A stretch of DNA of 64,000 bases. Origin: Brevundimonas terrae. Lineage in GTDB: Bacteria; Pseudomonadota; Alphaproteobacteria; Caulobacterales; Caulobacteraceae. The stretch's first letter is position 1, and the number at the start of each line of letters is the position of its first letter. The stretch spans positions 1 through 64,000 of the forward strand of contig NZ_JAASQT010000003.1 of NCBI RefSeq assembly GCF_011761985.1, in the 5' to 3' direction. The position numbers were made by a program, and so were the translations under genes. The notes under the pieces are model-generated. The model had not been told where the DNA came from, ran no database searches, and saw only the letters and a program-made list of their open reading frames with translations. Positions 1-8,050 of the stretch are shown piece by piece.

Positions 1-2
1 AA

Positions 3-467
3 GGCCCACCGCACGGCTTCGAGCTTGCGGGTAAAAAAGGGGGCCTCGGGCGACTCATCGGACGCACGAAAGGCGGGATGAACACCAAACTGCACGCCGT
101 GACAGATGCGAATGGACGCCCGATCAGCCTGTTTGTGACAGCTGGTCATGTCAGCGACTACACCGGTGCCGCAGCCTTGCTCGACAGCCTGCCCAGGGCG
201 CAATGGCTGCTGGGAGATCGTGGCTACGACGCCGACTGGTTCAGGGATGCCTTGCAGGCCAAGGGTATCACGCCTTGTATCCCCGGACGCAAATCCCGAA
301 ACGAACCCGTCCGATATGACAAGCGCCGATACAAAAGCCGAAACCGTATCGAGATTATGTTCGGCAGGCTGAAGGACTGGCGGCGGGTCGCTACACGCTA
401 TGATCGCTGCCCCAACGTCTTCCTGTCCACCATCGCTCTCGCGGCTACTGTGCTCTTCTGGCTATGA
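3..467 (+). mobile_element. IS5-family transposase, 3' part (cut by window edge)
   Basis: The reading frame is open from the first bases of the window, so the N-terminal part lies to the left; the ATG at 78 is internal. The visible part carries the typical GGMNTKLHA stretch, the second catalytic Asp in LLGDRGYD, and the C-terminal signature Y-x2-R-x3-E-x6-K (YKSRNRIEIMFGRLK) that defines IS5/IS4-like DDE transposases. It would catalyse cut-and-paste transposition of its own element. The sequence just after the stop passes into an IS6-type transposase remnant at about 481, with CTAG at 477-480. IS5 elements are known to target YTAR-like sites, so the IS5 copy may have inserted into the older IS6 copy. 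Inverted repeats could not be defined. Confidence 0.88.
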
Positions 468-480
468 GTCCTGAGCCTAG

Positions 481-663
481 GGCGATCAAAGGCCCAAACT
501 TGATCGTCCAGCACCTGATCGTTTCGTAGCTGACGTCGATTCCGCGTTGCGCCATCAGTTCCTCGACATCGCGAAAGCTGAGATTAAACTGAAAGTACAG
601 CTACACGGCATGACGGATCACCTCTGCGGGAAAGCAATGACGTTTAAACGATAGCGGCTTCAT
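481..663 (-). pseudogene. IS6-family transposase N-terminal remnant, copy 1
   Basis: Reading the minus strand from the ATG at 663 gives MKPLSFKRHCFPAEVIRHAV, an in-frame TAG, then LYFQFNLSFRDVEELMAQRG and ...DVSYETIRCW...KFGPLIA. This matches the N-terminal region of IS6/IS26-type transposases, with the TAG replacing the conserved Trp before LY. The frame ends where the IS5 element begins. It is certainly inactive. A nearly identical 5' end occurs again at 3012-3134 in the same orientation. Confidence 0.8.
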
Positions 664-733
664 AAAAATGCCTACTCCACCAATGGCTTGCAGCCATCAA
701 AGTGGAGCACCTTTAGCGTTAGACTGACAGCAC
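611..733. repeat. 123-bp direct repeat, left copy
   Basis: This stretch recurs at 3012-3134 with four mismatches by my count (about 97% identity). It covers the IS6 transposase start codon region and the untranslated IS end reading GTGCTGTCAG on the minus strand. The two copies bracket the DUF2924-recombinase pair, leaving a 2278-bp interval (734-3011). The stretch 734-821 between this repeat and the recombinase stop is AT-rich and holds no gene that I can see. Confidence 0.9.
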
Positions 734-821
734 CTCTTCCAGTCAGTCAATAAATCTCTAGTGATTTCAAACACATTAGAGACTTTTTAGATCCTTGCCT
801 AAAACTACCTCAGTCGGGCCG

Positions 822-2465
822 TCAGACGTCGCTCGTTCCGTACACGACCCGGTTCTGTTCTGACCAACTGAGTGGAACAGCTTTTAGCGCGTTTAACTTC
901 GCGAGAACTTCGGCACTCAAGCGTCCATTCAGAATGGCGGCTTGTATTTTGGGTGACAGGAACACCCAATCCAACCGATGCAATCTGATGTTGGCAGGCC
1001 GATCTGCTTTCGGCTCCGATAGTGCCTTCCGCATAGGCGCGTATACAGCATGCGCGACTCGAAGCTTCTTTACCGCCGCAAGCTTGATGGCGTTTGCAGG
1101 ACTATCTGGCAGTGCCTGAGCATCTTCGACCCAGGTGCGACCACCATGCATTTTTAGGCGAGCCAATATGGAAAGTCGCACACGATCGAACCGAGAGAGC
1201 TCGGGTAATAATCGATCCCCGACCCAAAGCTTCTTCTCTAAGTCCTGAATCGTTGTGCCATGTGAATTGAAACCTTTGAGCGCTTTGAGGTTGATGACCA
1301 CCTGAACCGATGCGCCATGAATCTCGACGCGAACCACCAGATCACGCAACACCTCGGTCGTGATCTCTTCCTTCCCGACGCCCGCAAGTTCAACAACCCT
1401 TCTCTGAACAAGGTCGTCCAAAGCTTTGCAGGGTACTCGACCCAAGCCATCGGGATTACTCAGTCCCGGAGCCAGTCTCGGCGCAACATAGTACCCATAG
1501 GTTCGTCGCTTTCCGGGGATGAATTGCGGCACCATTTTCTGCCCGAACTCATCAAATATTCGGCCATGCAGCTTCGCGCGTTCGAGATTTGGCGCGCGAC
1601 GTTTCCAAACGTCCGCGCGGTGGCTGAGAAGCGTTTGAACAGTATCGAACAGACGTTGATCAATCAGAGCTTCGTGACGCCCTGCGTACACCGCTCCCTT
1701 ATGGCAAATGAGCCCAAGGTAGGTCTTGTTTTGAAGCAGGTATCGCAGAGCTCCACGACTGAACGGAGCCCCTGCCCTTATGGTCCCGTTTTGACCTTTA
1801 TGCGCCTTGGTACGAATACCATTATCCATCAAATGCTGTTGAAGATCGCACAGAGAGCGACACACGGTGAAGCGTTCAAAGATAAACCGGACGACTGCGG
1901 CCCCTTCCTCATTGACCCTGAGCCTGCGGTCTCCAGAAGCATCGGGCGGATCATAACCGAGAGGCACGGTTCCGCCCATCCACATACCTTTGACCTTTGA
2001 GGCTAAAACCTTGTCACGGATCCGTTCACCGGTGACCTCACGTTCGAACTGCGCAAATGACAGGAGTATATTGAGCGTAAGCCTGCCCATGGAGCTGTTG
2101 GTATTAAAGGCTTGGGTAACGCTCACAAAGGCCGCGCTATGTTTGTCCAAGCACTCGAGAATGCGGGCGAAATCAGCCAGTGAGCGCGTCAGCCGATCAA
2201 CCTTATAGACCACGACAACATCGATCCGTTTAGCCTCAACATCATGCAAGAGATGCTGAAGCCCGGGTCGCCCCATGCTCGCACCTGAAAAGCCGCCATC
2301 GTCGTATCGTGTACGAACAACCGTCCAACCTTCCCCGCCCTGCGATTGGACATACGCCTCGCAATACTCTCTTTGCGCATGCAGAGAGTTGAAGACCTGA
2401 TCCAGTCCTTCTTCGGTGCTTTTGCGCGTGTAGATCGCGCACCTGAGACGCTCACGATGCTCCAC
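822..2465 (-). CDS. Large serine recombinase (resolvase/invertase family)
   Basis: The protein begins with a serine-recombinase catalytic domain: RCAIYTRKSTEEG with the nucleophilic Ser, then the conserved VVVYKVDRLTRSLADF block and FAQFEREVTGERIRDK. A 'recombinase' DNA-binding domain follows (GTVPLGYDP..., AGAPFSRGALRYLLQNKTYLG). The usual Cys zinc ribbon is replaced by a Cys-poor version (FDEFGQKMVPQF...YGYYV), which I recall as common in alphaproteobacterial members. I prefer the GTG at 2465, just before EHRERLRCAIYTRKS, over the upstream ATG at 2528, because it leaves only a short overlap with the DUF2924 gene. The pair is a usual operon in phage-like and genomic islands. Substrate att sites were not identified. 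Confidence 0.85.
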   Translation of the reverse strand: MEHRERLRCAIYTRKSTEEGLDQVFNSLHAQREYCEAYVQSQGGEGWTVVRTRYDDGGFSGASMGRPGLQHLLHDVEAKRIDVVVVYKVDRLTRSLADFARILECLDKHSAAFVSVTQAFNTNSSMGRLTLNILLSFAQFEREVTGERIRDKVLASKVKGMWMGGTVPLGYDPPDASGDRRLRVNEEGAAVVRFIFERFTVCRSLCDLQQHLMDNGIRTKAHKGQNGTIRAGAPFSRGALRYLLQNKTYLGLICHKGAVYAGRHEALIDQRLFDTVQTLLSHRADVWKRRAPNLERAKLHGRIFDEFGQKMVPQFIPGKRRTYGYYVAPRLAPGLSNPDGLGRVPCKALDDLVQRRVVELAGVGKEEITTEVLRDLVVRVEIHGASVQVVINLKALKGFNSHGTTIQDLEKKLWVGDRLLPELSRFDRVRLSILARLKMHGGRTWVEDAQALPDSPANAIKLAAVKKLRVAHAVYAPMRKALSEPKADRPANIRLHRLDWVFLSPKIQAAILNGRLSAEVLAKLNALKAVPLSWSEQNRVVYGTSDV

Positions 2466-2877
2466 GCCCGCCTCCCGGCCGAAGCCCGAAGAAACGTGGT
2501 CCGTTCCAACGCACGCCCGTGATCTCACGCGCTATTGCTGACAAGCTACGGTATGTACGATCTCGGTATCGAAACCCTCGTGCTTCTGCGACGACCTCAT
2601 AGACGATGCCCTGATACTCGCGCGCGACACGGCTACCTTCTCGCAGCGCTTGGATTACAGGCGTAGCTGTCGATTTAAGATGCCTGCGATCCACGACACT
2701 CAGATCGCCGTAAAGTTCAGTCTGAAGACGCCAGGCCACAAGATGCCTCATCAGCCTTACAGAGCGTAAAGTTGGAGGCGTGCCCCAACGTTTGCGCCAC
2801 TCGTCTTGCACGGCTGAAAGCGAGCAGCGTTCCAAGCTAGCAAGAAAGACTTCTAACTCGTCATCGACAGCGGGCAT
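2452..2877 (-). CDS. DUF2924 family protein
   Basis: This 141-residue protein has the features of the DUF2924 family: an N-terminal helical segment (DELEVFLASLERCSLSAVQDEW), LRSVRLMRHLVAWRLQTELYGDL, then a small basic C-terminal part (GFRYRDRTYRSLSAIAREITGVRWNGPRFFGL). Genes of this family are typically found directly upstream of a serine recombinase, as here, with a short overlap at the 3' end. The molecular role is not established; the C-terminal fold resembles DNA-modification-associated domains by sequence style only. A good Shine-Dalgarno (GGGAGAGGG on the minus strand) precedes the ATG. Its promoter region carries a perfect palindrome at 2942-2969. Confidence 0.8.
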   Translation of the reverse strand: MPAVDDELEVFLASLERCSLSAVQDEWRKRWGTPPTLRSVRLMRHLVAWRLQTELYGDLSVVDRRHLKSTATPVIQALREGSRVAREYQGIVYEVVAEARGFRYRDRTYRSLSAIAREITGVRWNGPRFFGLRPGGGRGAS

Positions 2878-2941
2878 GCGTCCCTCTCCCGAAAGAAAAT
2901 CCGCCCCGCTGCGTCAGTTAAATATCACAAATACACTCAAA

Positions 2942-2969
2942 TATAAACGATCAAATACAATCGTTTATA
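2942..2969. promoter_or_regulatory. Palindromic operator upstream of DUF2924-recombinase operon
   Basis: A perfect 10-bp inverted repeat (TATAAACGAT / ATCGTTTATA) with an 8-bp spacer lies about 79 bp (centre) upstream of the DUF2924 start codon, in a very AT-rich stretch. A homologous element with 21 of 26 positions identical occurs at 22634-22659 upstream of another small gene. The conservation of both arms and spacer suggests a binding site for a dimeric repressor. The regulator is not known. Confidence 0.6.
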
Positions 2970-3011
2970 GCCCGATCAGTGGAGACTATTTACGGACTGT
3001 ATAGGTCCACC

Positions 3012-3134
3012 TGACGGATCACCTCTGCGGGAAAGCGATGACGTTTAAACGATAGCGGCTTCATAAAAATGCCTACTCCACCAATGGCTTGCGGCCTTAA
3101 AAGTGGAGCACCTTTAGCGTTAGACTGACAGCAC
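3012..3134. repeat. 123-bp direct repeat, right copy; second IS6 5' end
   Basis: This is the second copy of the IS6-derived repeat. On the minus strand the ATG at 3064 opens MKPLSFKRHRFPAEVIRQV and then leaves homology at about 3005, where the DUF2924 promoter region starts. The copy here keeps Arg where copy 1 has Cys (RHR against RHC), so the two are not identical products of very recent duplication. Its outer end, GTGCTGTCAG on the minus strand, lies at 3134. Confidence 0.85.
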
Positions 3135-3187
3135 GGCTACACCATTGATCAGGGCTATCAGGGCAACTTAGCATAGTTGAGAAGTCC

Positions 3188-3410
3188 CTACCCCGTCTTG
3201 CAACCAACGGTAGCGGACAGACAAGAGATATTCGCGTCGATGCGAAAGCGTCGAAGTGTGGGCTCGCTAATCAGAGGACGTTGGGTGTTGAAAGTATTGT
3301 AGATCGCCGCGTGTGTTGTGAGAAACCTCTGCGCTGAGGCTTGAAATTTGAACCTCTGCTGCTGCCTTACTCATCGTAGGATCTACAAATTCGAGTTCTC
3401 AACCCGGTTG
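3188..3410 (-). pseudogene. IS6-family transposase C-terminal remnant
   Basis: The minus strand reads NRVENSNL, a stop, ILR, a stop, then VRQQQRFKFQASAQRF and LTTHAAIYNTFNTQRPLIS. This is the C-terminal end of IS6-type transposases (NRAENSH...RRRER...FKS...AQRFL...H...NTFN). Two in-frame stops and divergent final residues show that it is decayed. It lies outside the right-hand repeat in the same orientation, as if an IS6 copy had been followed by a second IS6 5' end. The remainder, 3411-3495, shows nothing recognisable. Confidence 0.7.
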
Positions 3411-3495
3411 CTGTCTCGTTACCAACCGGGACGATGAACCGGTTGGTTGCTCAAAGGGCGATTGACAACTTTAACTTCGCCTCTGCATCCATCGC

Positions 3496-4914
3496 TTAGC
3501 TCTCCGCAATCTTGCTCATGCTTGCTTTGATTGGGATGCGCAGGATCATTAATAACGCGCCACTGATACCCACAGCGACTGCATGCCATATCCAGAAATG
3601 AGCGGCCGACATGGTTTCCATTCGTGTCCCAGCCCATCCCACCAGATTATTTGCCGCGAACAGGTGCAGGTAAAAGATACCAACGATAGTAGCGCCGATA
3701 GCCTGCGGAGCCATGCGGACATAGAGCGCCAATGCCACCGGCACGAGGTGCGCGAAACCCACACTGTTGATGATGTGGAACGCCACCGCCCACCACAGGC
3801 TGATCTTTCCTCCGCCCGAGGACTGGGCAGCGAACGACAACAGCAAGAAGGCAAACACCGTCACCACCGCACCGATCACCAGCTTGGTGATCTCTACGGG
3901 TTCGGGCCGATGACGTGACCACCACCGCCAGAACAGTACGGTCAGAGCCAGCATGGCCACAGATGCTACGGCATCAAAGGTAATCAGCCAGCTGGTCGGC
4001 ATTGTGCGACCGAACAATGCAAAATCGTAGCTGTTCTGCGCCCAGATCATATAGGCGTTGAAGATTTGCTGGTTCCCCAACAAGGCCAGAGCCAGAACGG
4101 GCAGCATAATCAGCAACAGCCCCAACATCATCCAGTCTGCGCGTGTCATTGGCACACGCTCTTGCATCTGTGTTTTCGAACGCTGCGGCTCTTTGGGTAA
4201 ATGTCGTAAGCCTGCCACATAAACCGCCAGCCCTACTGCCATCCCGACACCAGCCGCCCCAAAGCCATAGTGCCAGCCATAGACCTCGCCCAGCGTGCCA
4301 CAGATCAACGGGGACGCAATCACGCCAGCGCTGATGGCCAGATAGAATATCTGGAAGGCATCAGCGCGGGCATTGTCGCCCTTGCTGTAGAGCGAACCAA
4401 CCTGAACCGCGATATTGCCTTTGAAACAGCCCGTACCCACGGCAAGGCAAAGAAGCGCCCAAAGGAACGACACGTCAAATGCCATCAGAAAATGGCCTAG
4501 CGTCATCAATATCCCGCCCAGCAGAATGGTGCGGGTTCGCCCCAGCCAACGGTCGGCAATCCATCCGCCCATGACCGGTGTCAGATAGACCAGCCCCGTA
4601 TAGATACCGAATATGGCAGAGGCTAAAGCCTGTATCGAAAGCGGTCCGTAAACACTCTCCAGAATGGCCCGAAACTGGCCGAAACCGGCAACGTTCTGGA
4701 TATGCTGGGGCTGTAACAACTGCCCCACCATATAGAGGACCAGAAGGGTCTGCATGCCGTAGTAGGAAAACCGTTCCCATGACTCGGTAAAGGCCAGATA
4801 CCAAAGCCCCACAGGGTGGCCGAACACCCTGCGCCCCGAGCCATATGACACTGTTTTTACTTCGGAACCTTTTATGTCCGGCGACAGAGCCGTGCTTATC
4901 TGTGCCTCGCTCAT
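3496..4914 (-). CDS. POT/PTR2-family proton-dependent oligopeptide transporter
   Basis: The product is a 472-residue inner-membrane symporter with about 12-14 membrane segments. It has the diagnostic POT N-terminal motif ExxERFxYYG (FTESWERFSYYGM) in helix 1 and the GGWIADRWLGRTRT loop motif between helices 2 and 3. The family imports di- and tripeptides with protons. The gene is divergent from the 3-hydroxyproline dehydratase gene and faces the GntR-type motif at 5073-5084. In this context its likely cargo is Pro/Hyp-containing di- and tripeptides released outside the inner membrane. The ATG at 4914 has a GGGAAG Shine-Dalgarno. Substrate assignment is an inference. Confidence 0.9.
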   Translation of the reverse strand: MSEAQISTALSPDIKGSEVKTVSYGSGRRVFGHPVGLWYLAFTESWERFSYYGMQTLLVLYMVGQLLQPQHIQNVAGFGQFRAILESVYGPLSIQALASAIFGIYTGLVYLTPVMGGWIADRWLGRTRTILLGGILMTLGHFLMAFDVSFLWALLCLAVGTGCFKGNIAVQVGSLYSKGDNARADAFQIFYLAISAGVIASPLICGTLGEVYGWHYGFGAAGVGMAVGLAVYVAGLRHLPKEPQRSKTQMQERVPMTRADWMMLGLLLIMLPVLALALLGNQQIFNAYMIWAQNSYDFALFGRTMPTSWLITFDAVASVAMLALTVLFWRWWSRHRPEPVEITKLVIGAVVTVFAFLLLSFAAQSSGGGKISLWWAVAFHIINSVGFAHLVPVALALYVRMAPQAIGATIVGIFYLHLFAANNLVGWAGTRMETMSAAHFWIWHAVAVGISGALLMILRIPIKASMSKIAES

Positions 4915-5000
4915 GACGACTTCCCATCACACGACAGGACGCACAGTGCCGTCACATCTCGCTCGCATAGCGAGCCGGATCGTCCAACCATTATCCCCTC

Positions 5001-5020
5001 CAGAATAAGTAGACATTCTG
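5001..5020. promoter_or_regulatory. Inverted repeat in POT/dehydratase intergenic region
   Basis: A 6-bp inverted repeat, CAGAAT-N8-ATTCTG, lies in the divergent promoter region. It differs from the GTATAC-type motif at 5073. Short arms of this size can occur by chance, so this is only a candidate site. Confidence 0.3.
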
Positions 5021-5072
5021 CGTGGTTCTGCCCCCTCGGCATTCCCTCGCGATAAACCCTTTACGAAAACCG

Positions 5073-5084
5073 ATAGTATACTAT
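5073..5084. promoter_or_regulatory. GTATAC-type operator, site A
   Basis: ATAGTATACTAT is a perfect 12-bp palindrome 39 bp upstream of the dehydratase start and 159 bp from the divergent POT start. It is followed by TATCTGATTTA, which also follows the sites at 10473 and 16935. The core GTA-TAC fits the FadR-subfamily GntR pattern NyGTM-(N0-1)-KACNy. The GntR protein encoded at 11509-12210 is the natural candidate. Confidence 0.65.
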
Positions 5085-5122
5085 ATCTGATTTAACAATG
5101 CTGTTGCACGGAGGGGGCACAG

Positions 5123-6169
5123 ATGACCGGATCAGGTATTCCTGGACACAAGGCACAGTCGGTCGAGGTGATCGACATGCACACAGCTGGCGAGCCAGTG
5201 CGTATATTCGACGCCACCAAGCTGGGCGTTGATGGGACAACGATTCTGCAAAAAAGACGTACGATGGGTGAACAATTCGACCACCTGCGTCGTGCCATGA
5301 TGTTGGAACCGCGTGGCCATGCGGACATGTACGGGGCCATTCTGGTTCCCCCCAGCGACCCGACCTATGACGCCGCCGTCCTGTTCACCCACAACTCCGG
5401 CTATTCGACCATGTGCGGCCATGCCACTGTGGCATTGGGCCGTTTTCTTTATGATCGCGCCCGTCTGCAAAACCGTCTGCAGACCTCATTCATTCTCGAA
5501 TGTCCGTGCGGTCCGGTTAGCATCGACGTGTCGCCAGAGCCTGACCCGTCAGCCGCGCCTCTGGTACGTTTTGAAAGCGTTGAATCCTTTGCCCTGTCTC
5601 TGGATGACAGCATCTCGGTGGATGGCCTTGGCACGGTCAGTTTCGACATTGGTTATGGCGGTGCGTTTTATGCGATCCTGTCCGGCAGCCAGCTCGGACT
5701 GGATTTCCACGAAACGCCACTAGAGCAACTGGTTGAGGCCTGCGGGAAATTGGTCACCACACTACGGGCCAACCGCAGCTTCACCCACCCCGAGGAACCG
5801 GATCTTTCCTTCCTCTACGGGGCCATTCTGATCGACAGCAATGTACTGTCTTCGGGTAAGTTCACCCATAATCTCTGCTGGTTCGGCGAAGGTCAAATCG
5901 ACCGCAGCCCGACCGGAAGCGGCGTCTCGGCACGACTGGCCGTGGCCCATGCCCGTTCCCAGATTACCGAATCCGACGAAATGCAGTTCGCAGGTATCTC
6001 CGGTCAGGCCTTTACCGGCTCGGTCGCCCGCCCCAGTGGCACAGGCATTATCGCGGCTGTCTCGGGTCGTGCCTATTACATGGCCCGCTCGGAACTGATC
6101 CTCGAAGCCAATGACCCCTTCGCCCACGGCCTGACCCTGCCTGCTCGTTTTGGCGATTTTCAAGCCTGA
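5123..6169 (+). CDS. Proline racemase-family trans-3-hydroxy-L-proline dehydratase
   Basis: This 348-residue protein belongs to the proline racemase fold (DMHTAGEPVRI, PRGHADMYGA, DRSPTGSGVSARLA). The first catalytic position is Cys98 in TMCGHATVALG. The second, which is Cys in racemases and epimerases, is Thr264 in DRSPTGSG. This Cys/Thr pair is the known hallmark of trans-3-hydroxy-L-proline dehydratases (EC 4.2.1.77), which release water and yield delta1-pyrroline-2-carboxylate. The matching reductase is the Ldh-family gene at 15787-16833. A strong Shine-Dalgarno (GGAGGGGG) supports the ATG. The gene lies 27 bp before the M24 peptidase gene and is probably cotranscribed from site A. The reaction is assigned by residue signature, not by assay. 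Confidence 0.85.
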   Translation: MTGSGIPGHKAQSVEVIDMHTAGEPVRIFDATKLGVDGTTILQKRRTMGEQFDHLRRAMMLEPRGHADMYGAILVPPSDPTYDAAVLFTHNSGYSTMCGHATVALGRFLYDRARLQNRLQTSFILECPCGPVSIDVSPEPDPSAAPLVRFESVESFALSLDDSISVDGLGTVSFDIGYGGAFYAILSGSQLGLDFHETPLEQLVEACGKLVTTLRANRSFTHPEEPDLSFLYGAILIDSNVLSSGKFTHNLCWFGEGQIDRSPTGSGVSARLAVAHARSQITESDEMQFAGISGQAFTGSVARPSGTGIIAAVSGRAYYMARSELILEANDPFAHGLTLPARFGDFQA

Positions 6170-6196
6170 TGCTTGCCTCTGTCTCAAGGACATAAA

Positions 6197-7996
6197 ATGG
6201 ACCGGCTACAAATCGCCAATGGCTGGACGCCCGCACGATTGGTCGCCCTGCGCGCCGAAATGGACCGTCAGGGTCTGGACGGCTTTATCATTCCCCGCTG
6301 GGATGCCTATCAGTCGGAATATTGCGTGGTTGCCGATGAGCGTCTGGCATGGGCAACAGGCTTTTCAGGCACATGGGGACTCGCCATTGTCACCCGCGAC
6401 CATGGCGCAGTCTTTGTAGACGGCCGTTACACGGTTCAAGCCAAGGCCGAGGTGTCTGCCAGCCATTTCGACCAGTGCCACCTTTACGATCAACCACCAG
6501 AACTGTGGCTTTCTGCAAACGCAGCCGAGGGGCAGGTATTTGGTTTTGATCCCCTGATCCTGAACCCGGTTGTTCATGACCAGATCAAACCGGCGCTTAC
6601 CGGCAAGGGTGCCACGCTGGTTCCCACAAGCGCCAACCCCATCGACATGGCTTGGGATGACAGGCCCGAAAATCCGGTCAAACCCGCCTTCCCCTTCCCT
6701 GTCGAGCGTTCGGGTGAAAACTCGTCGTCGAAGCGCCAGCGTCTGGCTGCACGACTAAAAGCCTCGGGGATTGATCTTCTGGTTGAAAGCCAAAGCGACA
6801 ACGTCGCATGGCTGCTGAACTGGCGCGGTGACGATGTGCCGGACAATCCGATGGTTCAAGCCTTTGTGCTTGTGGATGCTCAAGGCGCTGTCGAGGCATT
6901 CGTCGATACCCGCAAGCTGGGTAATGATCCCTCTGCATTTGAACTGGCGGACGTGACCCTGTCCGACACCAGCCTGTTTCTGGAGCGGCTGTCTCAACGC
7001 CTGAAAGGCGGCGAGACTGTATCCATGGACCCGAAATTCTCGCCCGTCGGGGCCGCCATCACCGCGCGTGAAGCCGGTTCCAAGGTGCGTATCGAAGCTA
7101 ATCCGCTAACCGCCCTCAAGGCAGTCAAAAACCCGGTCGAGCTGACAGGCCTACGTGCCGCCAACCGCCGCGACAGTGTGGCTTGGGTGCGCTTTCTGAA
7201 ATGGCTGGACGCCGAGGTGACCCAACGTCCTGTTTCCGAAATCGAGGCCGAAGAACAAATTCTCGGCTATCGTCGCGAACTGGATCTATTTGTCAGCCCC
7301 AGCTTCCGCACAATCGCCGGCTCGGATGCCAATGGTGCCATGTGCCACTACAACGCTCCGCCCGAAGGCGGTGCCCCGATCAAACAGGACAGCCTGTTCC
7401 TGATCGATTCCGGTGGCCAGTATCTGGATGGCACCACTGACACCACACGAACCGTCTGTTTTGGCCCGCCGTCTGCCCTCTGGAAGAAACACTATACGCT
7501 GGTCCTGAAGGGGCATATCCGCCTCGCCAGCCTGCGCTTCCCCGAAGGTACACGCGGCTACCAGATTGACGGGTTTGCACGCGAAGCCCTATGGGCGCAC
7601 GGGCTCGACTATGACCACGGCACAGGTCACGGCGTCGGACATTTCCTGTCGGTGCACGAGCATCCCCAGCGTATCGGCAAAGACCCTGTCATGGCCCCGA
7701 TCCTTGCCGGTATGACCCTGACCAACGAGCCCGGGTATTATGAAGCGGGCCAATACGGCATCCGCATCGAGAACCTGTGCGAGGTGGTGGCTGATGGTAA
7801 CGGCTTCATCCGTTTGCGCGACATGACGCTGGTGCCGCTGGATCGCAAACTGATCGATCCCGACCTGCTGACAGCCGATGAAATCGCTTGGATCGATACC
7901 TATCACGCCCGTGTGCGGGCTGAAATTCTGGACCTGATCCAGAACACCGGCGAGGCCGAATGGCTGATCGCCAATACCGAACCTCTGCTCCCCTAA
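6197..7996 (+). CDS. M24-family Xaa-Pro aminopeptidase (aminopeptidase P type)
   Basis: The protein has about 599 residues, the length of the three-domain (creatinase-like N1, N2, then catalytic) aminopeptidase P group. All five dinuclear metal ligands are visible: Asp404 (LIDSGG), Asp415 (TTDTTRT), His478 (GTGHGVGH), Glu511 (TNEPGYY) and Glu525 (IRIENLCEV). It removes an N-terminal residue that precedes proline, probably in the cytoplasm because no signal peptide is seen. I chose the ATG at 6197, which has AAGGA seven bases upstream, over 6173. It follows the 3-hydroxyproline dehydratase gene and would supply free amino acids and prolyl products from imported peptides. Confidence 0.9.
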   Translation: MDRLQIANGWTPARLVALRAEMDRQGLDGFIIPRWDAYQSEYCVVADERLAWATGFSGTWGLAIVTRDHGAVFVDGRYTVQAKAEVSASHFDQCHLYDQPPELWLSANAAEGQVFGFDPLILNPVVHDQIKPALTGKGATLVPTSANPIDMAWDDRPENPVKPAFPFPVERSGENSSSKRQRLAARLKASGIDLLVESQSDNVAWLLNWRGDDVPDNPMVQAFVLVDAQGAVEAFVDTRKLGNDPSAFELADVTLSDTSLFLERLSQRLKGGETVSMDPKFSPVGAAITAREAGSKVRIEANPLTALKAVKNPVELTGLRAANRRDSVAWVRFLKWLDAEVTQRPVSEIEAEEQILGYRRELDLFVSPSFRTIAGSDANGAMCHYNAPPEGGAPIKQDSLFLIDSGGQYLDGTTDTTRTVCFGPPSALWKKHYTLVLKGHIRLASLRFPEGTRGYQIDGFAREALWAHGLDYDHGTGHGVGHFLSVHEHPQRIGKDPVMAPILAGMTLTNEPGYYEAGQYGIRIENLCEVVADGNGFIRLRDMTLVPLDRKLIDPDLLTADEIAWIDTYHARVRAEILDLIQNTGEAEWLIANTEPLLP

Positions 7997-8014
7997 GAGA
8001 CGGTATTGTGTAGA

Positions 8015-8047
8015 GACGCTCCGGCCCCCCTCATCGGCCGGAGCGTC
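8015..8047. terminator. Rho-independent terminator after M24 gene
   Basis: A perfect 12-bp GC-rich stem (GACGCTCCGGCC / GGCCGGAGCGTC) is followed by TTTTT. It ends the dehydratase-M24 operon and lies directly before the convergent dehydrogenase stop at 8051. Confidence 0.85.
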
Positions 8048-8050
8048 TTT

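Noticed and set aside
611..3134. The 123-bp repeats as attL/attR of the serine recombinase
   Set aside because: Serine-integrase att products share only a short core. A 123-bp repeat that coincides with an IS6 5' end is better explained by IS copies or duplication.
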